A model generated the notes under the pieces. That model worked only from the letters and a program-made list of their open reading frames with translations, was not told the origin of the DNA and made no database searches. From NCBI GenBank assembly GCA_030618925.1, contig JAUXCK010000251.1, forward strand, positions 1 through 5,027: DNA of 5,027 nucleotides, written 5' to 3'. Origin of the DNA: Desulfobacteraceae bacterium (GTDB taxonomy: Bacteria; Desulfobacterota; Desulfobacteria; Desulfobacterales; SURF-7). A program made the translations under genes and the position numbers. Below, piece after piece: positions 1-5,027 of the stretch (positions are counted from its first letter, which is position 1; every line of letters begins with the position of its first letter).

Positions 1-624
1 AAGACTGCTGAAAAAATCAAGCAGTTGATTGAAGATCAACAGGCACTTTTGGACCGGAACATGGATCTGTCAACTCGGGAGAGAGAAGATGGTGCAGATG
101 ATGCGTTGCAGGGGAAACGTGACGATCTGTCAGATCTATCCGTGAATCAGACAAATTTGCGCGACAAGACCCGGGATTTCCTGGAAAGCATGCTGAAGGA
201 AAAACAAAATCCATTAGATCCTGCCAGGCCGCCCGAGGTGCACATGGAAAATGCCGTGACAGAGCAGGACAACGCAATTGAAGAACTTGAAAATAACCGG
301 GCAGCATCCGCTCAACCGAATCAGCTGAAGGCGGTTGAGGAACTGGGAAAAGCCCTGGCGTCTCTTGATGAAAAAGAAAATCAGAAAGAGCAGGGCAAAC
401 AGCCGGAGGAAGGACAACCGCAGCAGGGGGAAGGACAACCACAGCCGGATGAACCTTCCGGTCAGGACCCGGCGCGGGACGAGCAGAACCGTGAACAGGA
501 TCAGGCGGCCGGGGTCCAGTTCCCTGATGATGCGCAAAACATTCTGGACGAGGAAAAAGAAAATCAGAAACGCCGCCGGCTTCCAGCATCAGGCGGATAC
601 AGGGAAGTGGATAAGGACTGGTAA
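1..624 (+). CDS. BatC-like helical, Gln/Glu-rich Bat-operon protein (3' part only)
   Basis: This is the last 207 codons of a longer gene. The frame is open from base 1, so the TTG at 25 is an internal Leu codon and not a start. The product is highly polar and helical. Residues about 1-125 are heptad-like segments rich in Glu, Gln, Asp and Leu, with no membrane segment. Residues about 126-165 are low-complexity Gln/Glu/Pro/Gly and contain a duplicated EGQPQ unit. The end reads DDAQNILDEEKENQKRR, then a short linker and VDKDW. A helix of this kind followed by a terminal KDW is, as I recall, typical of BatC and of the C-termini of BatB/BatC (vWA plus TPR) proteins. Its position directly before batD fits that role, presumably as a helical partner in the envelope Bat complex. 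I see no clear TPR consensus in the visible part, so it could instead be a DUF4175-like coiled-coil protein of the same operon. The operon role is fairly secure; the family name is tentative. Confidence 0.72.
   Translation, partial: KTAEKIKQLIEDQQALLDRNMDLSTREREDGADDALQGKRDDLSDLSVNQTNLRDKTRDFLESMLKEKQNPLDPARPPEVHMENAVTEQDNAIEELENNRAASAQPNQLKAVEELGKALASLDEKENQKEQGKQPEEGQPQQGEGQPQPDEPSGQDPARDEQNREQDQAAGVQFPDDAQNILDEEKENQKRRRLPASGGYREVDKDW
408..444 (+). repeat. 21-bp-period duplication coding EGQPQ twice
   Basis: GGAAGGACAACCGCAG (408-423) recurs at 429-444 with one change (GGAAGGACAACCACAG). The period is 21 bases or 7 codons, so the reading frame is kept. It lies in the Gln/Pro-rich linker of the BatC-like protein and marks a flexible segment that can change length by slippage. 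Confidence 0.7.
613..617 (+). promoter_or_regulatory. Ribosome binding site of batD
   Basis: AAGGA lies inside the last codons of the upstream gene, 9 nt before the ATG at 627, and supports that start. A second ATG follows immediately at 630 and could also serve. Only 2 bases separate the upstream stop (622-624) from the start, so translational coupling is likely. Confidence 0.6.
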
Positions 625-626
625 AG

Positions 627-2525
627 ATGATGACGGCCCGTACTGCCATTTTCATAACTTTTTTATCTATTGTATTCTTTTTGGGAGCATCCTTTATCCA
701 TGTGTCCTTTTTCGGAAAAGGCCTGCATGCTGAAACCCTGCAGGCCAATGCAGCGGTTTCGAGCAGCTCTGTGTTTGCCGGCGAACCCTTTGTGTTTCAG
801 ATTCAGGTGTCAGGGAGTGAAAACCCGGACAAGCCGGATTTGTCCGGAATAAAGGATTTTTCTGTTGAATACCGGGGCGGGCAGCAAAACAGCAGCCGGT
901 CCATGACCATCGTAAATGGCCAGGTGACCCAAAACGTCAGGCGCGGATATTTTTTCTCCTATGAACTGACGCCCAAACGCACGGGAAAGCTGATGGTCCC
1001 CTCCGTAACGGTTCGTGCCGGGGGACAATCCATTCACACAAAACCGGTTATTGTCACCGTTAAAAAGCCTGCGGAAACCGATGATTTTAAACTTCGACTT
1101 TATCTGTCAAAGCCGCATTGCTACGTGGGTGAACCGGTTATTCTCACGGTAAGATGGTATCTGGGAAAGGACGTCAAGAGATTTAATTTCAGTCTGCCGG
1201 TGCTTGAAAATGACCTGTTTTATTTTATCGATCCGGAAGTCAAGACCGATTCAGGAAAGCAGTATTATAAAATTCCCCTGGGAGACGGGCAGGTTGTTGG
1301 TGAAAAGGGACAGGGCCGGTTGGATAACAGGGCGTACGCAACCCTCACCTTCAGGAAAGTATTAATTCCCAAGCGGGCCGGTGAGGTGAAGATGGCGCCC
1401 GCGACTGTTGCATGCGAAGCGCTTTCGGGGTATCGCAATGGGCGTGGTCGTTTTAACGACGATTTTTTTTCTGGTTTTTTTAAAGATGATATAGGCCGGA
1501 AGGGGGTTTATACAAAGGTCGTTGTCCCCTCAAATGCACTTTCTTTAAGTATATCAAATTTGCCGCTTGAGGGCAGGCCCGCTGATTTTGACGGGCATGT
1601 CGGGGAATACCGGATGAGTGCTTCCGCCTCACCAACACAGGTCAGCGTGGGGGATCCAATGACGTTGAAAATCTCCTTGAACGGGCCTGAATATCTTGAT
1701 CATGTCGAATTTCCCCGGCTCGTCACCCAGCAGGCTGTCAAAAAAGATTTTAAAATCCCGGAAGAGAGGGCCATGGGGGAGGTTTCAGGCAGATCCAAAG
1801 TATTTACCCAGACCCTCCGGGCGTTGCGGTCTGATGTAAAAGAGATTCCTTCGATCCAACTCACCTATTTTGATACACGGACGGGGTCCTATGAGATCGC
1901 ACGTACGAAGCCGATACCCCTCACCGTTAAAGCGGCAAAGGTCGTAACCGCTCTGGATGCCGAGGGACGGACCCCGACTGTCTCGAAAAAAATTGAAGTG
2001 GAGACATGGAACAGTGGTATTGCATATAATTACGATGATATGAGTGTCGTTTCGCACCATCCCCTTGACCCTTTAGCTTATTTCAAGACATTATTATGGA
2101 TCTGTCTGATGATTCTCCCGCCGTTTTTCTATATTGTGCTGTCGGCATTTGTCGGGATGGCCAGGCGGCGCCATGCCGATCCCCTTTCCCACCAGGCCCG
2201 GAAAGCATACAACAGGTTGATAGAGGGCCTGAAAAAGGCACAGCACACTGACGGGCCTGCTGAATCCTGTGAAATGATACTCACTGCTTTCAGGGACTAT
2301 CTGGGCAGCAAACTGCGAATACCTCTGGGGGCAATGACGTTTGGCGATGTCCGGGACAGGCTTTCGCAAAGAGAGGTCGGGCAGGAAACACTTGATCAAC
2401 TCAAAAATATAATTGAAATGTGTGAGGCCGCGCGCTATGCCGGGCAGGAAAGCCTGCCCGGTTCATCAGGACTGCTGCAGCAGTCATTTGATCTGGCCCG
2501 GTCCATTGAGAAAAAACTGAAATGA
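627..2525 (+). CDS. batD: BatD family protein (Bat aerotolerance operon)
   Basis: The 632-aa product has the BatD architecture. An N-terminal hydrophobic segment (about residues 6-29) ends in a plausible signal peptidase site after GLHA (residue 35). The periplasmic part, about 36-485, contains three similar beta-rich, Ig-like openings, each with a V(G/A)GxP-type turn: SSVFAGEPFVFQIQV (about 47-61), HCYVGEPVILTV (about 164-175) and TQVSVGDPMTLKIS (about 337-350). A Phe/Asp-rich stretch (DDFFSGFFKDD, about 278-288) resembles the Phe/Asp-rich loop often found in BatD proteins. One transmembrane helix (about 488-510) is followed by MARRRH, placing the helical C-terminal region (about 518-632) in the cytoplasm. 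The length is within the usual family range. BatD is thought to work in a membrane complex with vWA proteins and a MoxR ATPase; its biochemical role is unknown. The aerotolerance name comes from Bacteroides and may not apply here. The gene follows its upstream neighbour by 2 bp and overlaps batE by 4 bp. Confidence 0.9.
   Translation: MMTARTAIFITFLSIVFFLGASFIHVSFFGKGLHAETLQANAAVSSSSVFAGEPFVFQIQVSGSENPDKPDLSGIKDFSVEYRGGQQNSSRSMTIVNGQVTQNVRRGYFFSYELTPKRTGKLMVPSVTVRAGGQSIHTKPVIVTVKKPAETDDFKLRLYLSKPHCYVGEPVILTVRWYLGKDVKRFNFSLPVLENDLFYFIDPEVKTDSGKQYYKIPLGDGQVVGEKGQGRLDNRAYATLTFRKVLIPKRAGEVKMAPATVACEALSGYRNGRGRFNDDFFSGFFKDDIGRKGVYTKVVVPSNALSLSISNLPLEGRPADFDGHVGEYRMSASASPTQVSVGDPMTLKISLNGPEYLDHVEFPRLVTQQAVKKDFKIPEERAMGEVSGRSKVFTQTLRALRSDVKEIPSIQLTYFDTRTGSYEIARTKPIPLTVKAAKVVTALDAEGRTPTVSKKIEVETWNSGIAYNYDDMSVVSHHPLDPLAYFKTLLWICLMILPPFFYIVLSAFVGMARRRHADPLSHQARKAYNRLIEGLKKAQHTDGPAESCEMILTAFRDYLGSKLRIPLGAMTFGDVRDRLSQREVGQETLDQLKNIIEMCEAARYAGQESLPGSSGLLQQSFDLARSIEKKLK
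2440..2461 (+). other. Perfect intragenic stem-loop near the 3' end of batD
   Basis: CCGGGCAGG (2440-2448) and CCTGCCCGG (2453-2461) form a perfect 9-bp GC-rich stem with a 4-base AAAG loop. It lies inside batD, about 60 nt before the batE start. No T-tract follows, so it is not an intrinsic terminator. It could affect mRNA decay or batE translation, or it could be chance within coding sequence (GQESLPG). Confidence 0.45.
2471..2484. repeat. 14-bp perfect palindrome
   Basis: ACTGCTGCAGCAGT is identical to its own reverse complement. It begins 9 bases after the stem-loop at 2440-2461, and both lie within batD. It encodes GLLQQS, so coding constraint alone could produce it. No regulator is known to me for this sequence. 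Confidence 0.4.
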
Positions 2526-3379
2526 AAAATTTAAAGCGTGTCTTATGGCGCCTGAAAAACAGGGTTGTGGTTGCCGTGATTTTTTTTCTCACCGTATTCC
2601 CCTTTTGGTTCAGCCCCTTGTATGGAAGCAATCTTGATGATACAGAGGTGATGGACCTTTTCAGTCAGGGAAAGGCGTTTTTCCGAAAGGCAAATGAGCT
2701 TTCAGTCGGGGACCCTGAAGAGGCCGTCAGGCTTTACGAAAAGTCGCTCATTCGTTTTGAGAAAATCGTTCGGGAAGGCGGTATCCAAAATGGACAATTA
2801 TATTACAATATCGGCAATGCCTATTTTAGAATGAAGGACATTGGTCGTGCCATACTGAACTATCGCCGCGCACAACAATATATTCCGAATGACCCCAATC
2901 TTCAGCAGAACTTGACAAATGCGAGGGCCAGGCGGGTGGATAAAATTGAGGAGAGACAGAAAACAATTGTTCTAAGGACACTGTTTTTCTGGCATTATGA
3001 CCTCTCAATCAGAACGCGCCTGTTTATTTTTGGCGGGTCTTATGTTTTTCTGTGGGTGTTTTTGGCCACCCGGTTTCTGGTAAGGAGATCAATCATGAAT
3101 TGGGGGTTTGCCGTTACGGTGATATCTGTGGTGCTCTTTGGTGGATCACTTTTTGTAGATTCAGTGGTTTTGAGGAAAATTAGACCGGGTGTCATTGTCA
3201 GTGGAAGCGTCATTGCCCGAAAGGGGAACAGTGGTACATATGAATCGAGTTTTAAGGATCCGCTTCATGCCGGGACCGAGTTTATTCTTGTTGAGGGCAG
3301 GGGTGCCTGGTATCACATTGAACTGGCGGATGCCCGCAGGTGCTGGGTGCCGGGGGTGGATGTGGACCTTGTCCGGTAG
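2522..3379 (+). CDS. batE: BatE family protein: TPR, two TM helices and SH3-like domain
   Basis: The 285-aa product has the usual BatE order. A hydrophobic N-terminus (about residues 15-32, ending near SPLYGS at 36) acts as a signal peptide or anchor. A helical TPR region follows (about 42-135), with the best repeat at GQLYYNIGNAYFRMKDIGRA (91-110), continuing into YRRAQQYIPNDPNLQQNL. Two transmembrane helices lie at about 165-186 and 194-215. The C-terminal region (about 222-285) is a bacterial SH3-like fold, with VIARKGNS, AGTEFILVEGRGAWYHIEL and a final CWVPGVDVDLV. The start ATG overlaps the batD stop as ATGA. No strong Shine-Dalgarno sequence is present (upstream sequence TTGAGAAAAAACTGAA), so translation probably depends on ribosomes finishing batD. 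BatE is believed to be part of the envelope Bat complex, with TPR and SH3 acting as protein or cell-wall binding modules; this is inferred from the family. Family assignment is confident, molecular role is not. Confidence 0.88.
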   Translation: MKNLKRVLWRLKNRVVVAVIFFLTVFPFWFSPLYGSNLDDTEVMDLFSQGKAFFRKANELSVGDPEEAVRLYEKSLIRFEKIVREGGIQNGQLYYNIGNAYFRMKDIGRAILNYRRAQQYIPNDPNLQQNLTNARARRVDKIEERQKTIVLRTLFFWHYDLSIRTRLFIFGGSYVFLWVFLATRFLVRRSIMNWGFAVTVISVVLFGGSLFVDSVVLRKIRPGVIVSGSVIARKGNSGTYESSFKDPLHAGTEFILVEGRGAWYHIELADARRCWVPGVDVDLVR

Positions 3380-3412
3380 TTTTCCATAAACGGCTATTGA
3401 TGGATGGACACT

Positions 3413-3421
3413 AGGGAAGGG
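3413..3421 (+). promoter_or_regulatory. Ribosome binding site of the DHH-CBS gene
   Basis: The purine-rich AGGGAAGGG ends 5 nt before the ATG at 3427 and decides that start, which also places the first catalytic motif (H7, D11, D13) at the N-terminus as expected. It is stronger than the site before batE, showing that this gene is translated independently. The 47-bp gap (3380-3426) holds no hairpin or promoter that I can support. Confidence 0.65.
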
Positions 3422-3426
3422 ATAGA

Positions 3427-4722
3427 ATGGAAATCATTACCACTCATAAAAATACTGATTTTGATGCATTGGCCTCTGTTATCGCCGCCTCGCTGTTGTA
3501 TCCCGATGCCGTCCCGGTATTGCCAAAAACCCTTAATCCAAATGTTAAAGCATTTCTTTCCATTCATAAGGATCTCTTCAAAACGTCGGGGCCCAAAGAG
3601 ATTGACATGGAAAAGGTGACGCGTCTGATCATTGTCGACACGGACAGGTGGAACCGTTTGGACCGTCTGGGCAAGTTAAAGAAGAAAAGCGGGCTTGAGA
3701 TCCTGTTGTGGGATCATCATGCGGGAGGAGATGTGGATGCCACCTGGAAATGTCAGGAGGCGGCGGGCGCGACGATCACATTGCTGATGCGGCGGATCAA
3801 AAAGGAGAACACCGTCCTGACGCCCATGCATGCCACACTTTTTTTAGCAGGGTTGTATGAAGATACCGGTGGATTGTCCTTTCCATCAACAACTGCCGAG
3901 GATGCGTATGCAGCCGCTTTTTTGCTTGAAAACAAAGCGGATTTAAAAATACTCAACACATTTTTAGGCCCCGTGTATAGTGAAAAGCAGAAAGACGTTC
4001 TCTTTGAAATGCTGAAAACCGCCACCAGATTGCAGGTGAACGGATATCACATCAGTTGCAATATTATTGAAATAGAAGGGCATGTGCACAACCTTTCGGT
4101 GGTTGTTCACAGGTACCGGGAAATCGTAAATGTGGATGCCGCCTTTGGCATTTTTCTAGATAAAAGCCGGAACGTATGCATGGTCATCGGTCGGAGCAGT
4201 ACAGATGCGCTGAATGTGGGTTCAATCATGCGGGGGATGGGCGGGGGCGGACATCCTGGTGCAGGATCTGCATTGATAAAATCCGTCAACCCTCAGATCG
4301 TGAAAGAGATGATCATCGAGTTGGTTCAGGGGAACCAGTACTCTTCCGTCCGGGTGAGTGACCTCATGTCTTTTCCGGTTGCCACGGTATCAGCGGACAC
4401 ATCCATGGAAGACCTGGCATCCCTGTTGCGGGAAAAAGGATGCACAGGTGTGCCTGTTGTGGATGACGGACAGCCTGTCGGCATTATTTCACGGAGGGAT
4501 TTTCGAAGACTCAGGAATGAATCCCAGCTGAAAAAACCGGTTAAGGCTTTTATGACAAGGGAGCTCATCATCGTTGGACCCGGCAGCAGTCCAATAGAAG
4601 CTGCCAGACTGATGGTGAAACACGATATAGGAAGACTACCGGTCGTTGAGCAGGGAAAAATTATCGGTATTATTACCCGGTCAGATACCATGGTCTATTT
4701 TTATGATCTCATGCCGGAATAA
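3427..4722 (+). CDS. DHH/DHHA1 phosphoesterase-like protein with C-terminal CBS pair
   Basis: The 431-aa cytoplasmic protein has two parts. Residues 1 to about 300 are a DHH-DHHA1 phosphoesterase with all metal and catalytic motifs present: THKNTDFDA (H7, D11, D13), IIVDTD (D71, D73), WDHH (D96, H97, H98), YEDTGG (D146), and the DHHA1 glycine motif MGGGGHPGAGSA (271-282). Residues about 307-361 and 371-427 are two CBS motifs (SDLMSFPVATVSADTSMEDL...GVPVVDDGQPVGIISRRDF and AFMTRELIIVGPGSS...RLPVVEQGKIIGIITRSD), which normally form an adenosine-nucleotide sensing Bateman module. DHH-DHHA1 enzymes of this type (NrnA, PAP phosphatase, cyclic dinucleotide phosphodiesterases) act on nucleotides or very short RNAs with Mn2+. 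In many deltaproteobacteria the same DHH-DHHA1-CBS-CBS order is followed by a poly(A) polymerase/CCA-adding domain, giving about 850-900 aa. That domain is absent here, and the protein ends cleanly after the second CBS motif (VYFYDLMPE). It is probably a natural short form. Substrate and ligand are unknown. No link to the bat genes is evident beyond proximity. Confidence 0.88.
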   Translation: MEIITTHKNTDFDALASVIAASLLYPDAVPVLPKTLNPNVKAFLSIHKDLFKTSGPKEIDMEKVTRLIIVDTDRWNRLDRLGKLKKKSGLEILLWDHHAGGDVDATWKCQEAAGATITLLMRRIKKENTVLTPMHATLFLAGLYEDTGGLSFPSTTAEDAYAAAFLLENKADLKILNTFLGPVYSEKQKDVLFEMLKTATRLQVNGYHISCNIIEIEGHVHNLSVVVHRYREIVNVDAAFGIFLDKSRNVCMVIGRSSTDALNVGSIMRGMGGGGHPGAGSALIKSVNPQIVKEMIIELVQGNQYSSVRVSDLMSFPVATVSADTSMEDLASLLREKGCTGVPVVDDGQPVGIISRRDFRRLRNESQLKKPVKAFMTRELIIVGPGSSPIEAARLMVKHDIGRLPVVEQGKIIGIITRSDTMVYFYDLMPE

Positions 4723-4797
4723 AGATTCTGGCCCAGAGGGCATGGGTTACCTGGCTTCGGAACAACGAAACCATTATCTTTGGCGCAAAATAGTCCT

Positions 4798-4816
4798 AAT
4801 CGTAATCTTAATTTAA
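4798..4816. repeat. Short hexamer tract in the left arm (TAATCK-type units)
   Basis: After AGTCC the left arm reads TAATCG TAATCT TAATTT, three degenerate 6-base units, then AAG before the GTTTCGCACCC block. It is the shorter counterpart of the tract at 4912-4948 in the right arm. Confidence 0.6.
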
Positions 4817-4911
4817 GTTTCGCACCCCCTTGGTGAACGCAATTAGTTGTGTGGCAAGGATGGCGTTTACATGTTTTGTCGAGTTTTGCACCAATTCAAG
4901 GGTGCGAAACC

Positions 4912-4948
4912 TGGATTACAATTACGATTAAGATTACGATTAAGATCA
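4912..4948. repeat. Longer hexamer tract in the right arm (KGATTA-type units)
   Basis: On the + strand the tract reads GGATTA CAATTA CGATTA AGATTA CGATTA AGATCA, six degenerate 6-base units. It includes a tandem duplication of the 12-mer ATTACGATTAAG (4921-4932 and 4933-4944). The left arm has only three units, and the 18-base length difference between the arms over this stretch equals exactly three hexamers. Confidence 0.65.
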
Positions 4949-5027
4949 GGACTATTTGGCACCAAAGATAATGGTTTTGTTGTTCCGAAGTCAAGTACCC
5001 ATGCCCTCCGGGCTTAATCCAAAACCG

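Larger units (their letters stand above)
4731..5013. repeat. 283-bp imperfect inverted repeat element (MITE-like or paired opposed repeats)
   Basis: The left arm 4731-4827 matches the reverse complement of the right arm 4900-5013. The outer 66-67 bases (4731-4797 against 4948-5013) differ by six substitutions and one 1-base gap. Perfect blocks are GAGGGCATGGGT (4736-4747), CTTCGGAACAAC (4755-4766), AAACCATTATCTTTGG (4768-4783) and AAATAGTCCT (4788-4797). After an unequal hexamer tract the arms match again over GTTTCGCACCC (4817-4827 against 4900-4910), then over TTGGTG (4830-4835 against 4889-4894). The central loop is about 53 bases (4836-4888). Five of the six substitutions are transitions and two leave G-U pairs if transcribed. 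There is no T-tract, transposase or obvious target-site duplication. It may be a non-autonomous mobile element, two opposed copies of a dispersed repeat, or a large structured 3' UTR. Confidence 0.85.
4723..5027. other. Non-coding region occupied by an inverted-repeat element
   Basis: No credible gene is present in these 305 bases. Eight bases follow the DHH-CBS stop, then the inverted repeat runs from 4731 to 5013, and 14 bases of flank remain. I see no tRNA, promoter or T-tract terminator. Confidence 0.75.

Noticed and set aside
25..27. TTG start codon for the first gene
   Set aside because: The frame continues open to base 1 with similar helical composition and no ribosome binding site precedes the TTG, so the gene is partial rather than starting here.
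17..748. A long minus-strand open frame opposite the BatC-like gene
   Set aside because: Its translation is Pro/Leu/Cys-rich low-complexity without family features, and it spans two well-supported + strand genes. It is the complement of a purine-rich, Gln/Glu-coding sequence.
3380..3426. Promoter or terminator between batE and the DHH-CBS gene
   Set aside because: No convincing -35/-10 pair and no hairpin in the 47-bp gap; only the Shine-Dalgarno sequence is supported.
4326..4691. Minus-strand open frame opposite the CBS domains
   Set aside because: It overlaps a conserved domain-bearing gene and shows no motif, ribosome binding site or operon context of its own.
4912..4948. CRISPR array
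   Set aside because: Units are 6-12 bases in direct tandem without spacers.
4731..5013. Intrinsic transcription terminator
   Set aside because: The stem is about 100 bp with a large loop and no T-tract follows the right arm (the sequence continues TTAATCC).
4731..5013. Integron attC site
   Set aside because: The arms are imperfect palindromes but the ends lack the RYYYAAC and GTTRRRY core sites, and no gene-cassette arrangement is visible.
4723..5027. Target-site duplication flanking the inverted repeat
   Set aside because: Left flank (AAAGATTCTG) and right flank (TTAATCCAAAACCG) share no clear direct repeat; the exact ends are uncertain by several bases.

Overview
The window (about 5 kb, moderate GC) looks like chromosomal DNA of a Gram-negative anaerobe, most likely a sulfate-reducing or related deltaproteobacterium (Desulfobacterota, Desulfobacterales-like). 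This is an inference from gene content: the tail of a Bat-type (Bacteroides aerotolerance) operon followed by a DHH-family phosphoesterase with a CBS pair, a domain order familiar from deltaproteobacteria. No sequence search was possible. All genes are on the + strand.

Layout. (1) 1-624: the 3' end of a Gln/Glu-rich helical protein whose extreme C-terminus (ILDEEKENQKRR...VDKDW) resembles BatC or the C-terminal part of BatB/BatC proteins; its start lies outside the window. (2) 627-2525: batD, an exported single-pass membrane protein with repeated Ig-like segments and a cytoplasmic helical tail. (3) 2522-3379: batE, a TPR, two-TM and SH3-like protein, overlapping batD by 4 bp in an ATGA junction. 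(4) 3427-4722: a DHH/DHHA1/CBS-CBS protein of 431 aa with an intact catalytic motif set and its own strong Shine-Dalgarno sequence. (5) 4723-5027: non-coding, almost entirely occupied by a 283-bp imperfect inverted repeat with arms of about 100 bp and an unequal hexamer array inside them.

How they fit together. The first three genes are tightly packed (2-bp gap, then 4-bp overlap) and almost certainly co-transcribed. Upstream, outside the window, one would expect a MoxR AAA+ ATPase, a DUF58 protein and one or two von Willebrand A proteins. Bat proteins are thought to form an envelope-associated complex linked to MoxR chaperone activity; their exact function is unresolved. The DHH-CBS gene starts 47 bp after batE with no visible terminator between, so it may be read through from the bat operon, but no functional link is evident.

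The least explained part is the 3' inverted repeat. It looks like a non-autonomous mobile or repeat element (MITE-like), or two opposed copies of a short dispersed repeat, sitting 8 bp behind the DHH-CBS stop codon. The genes themselves are recognisable families; I see no convincing new multi-gene system.
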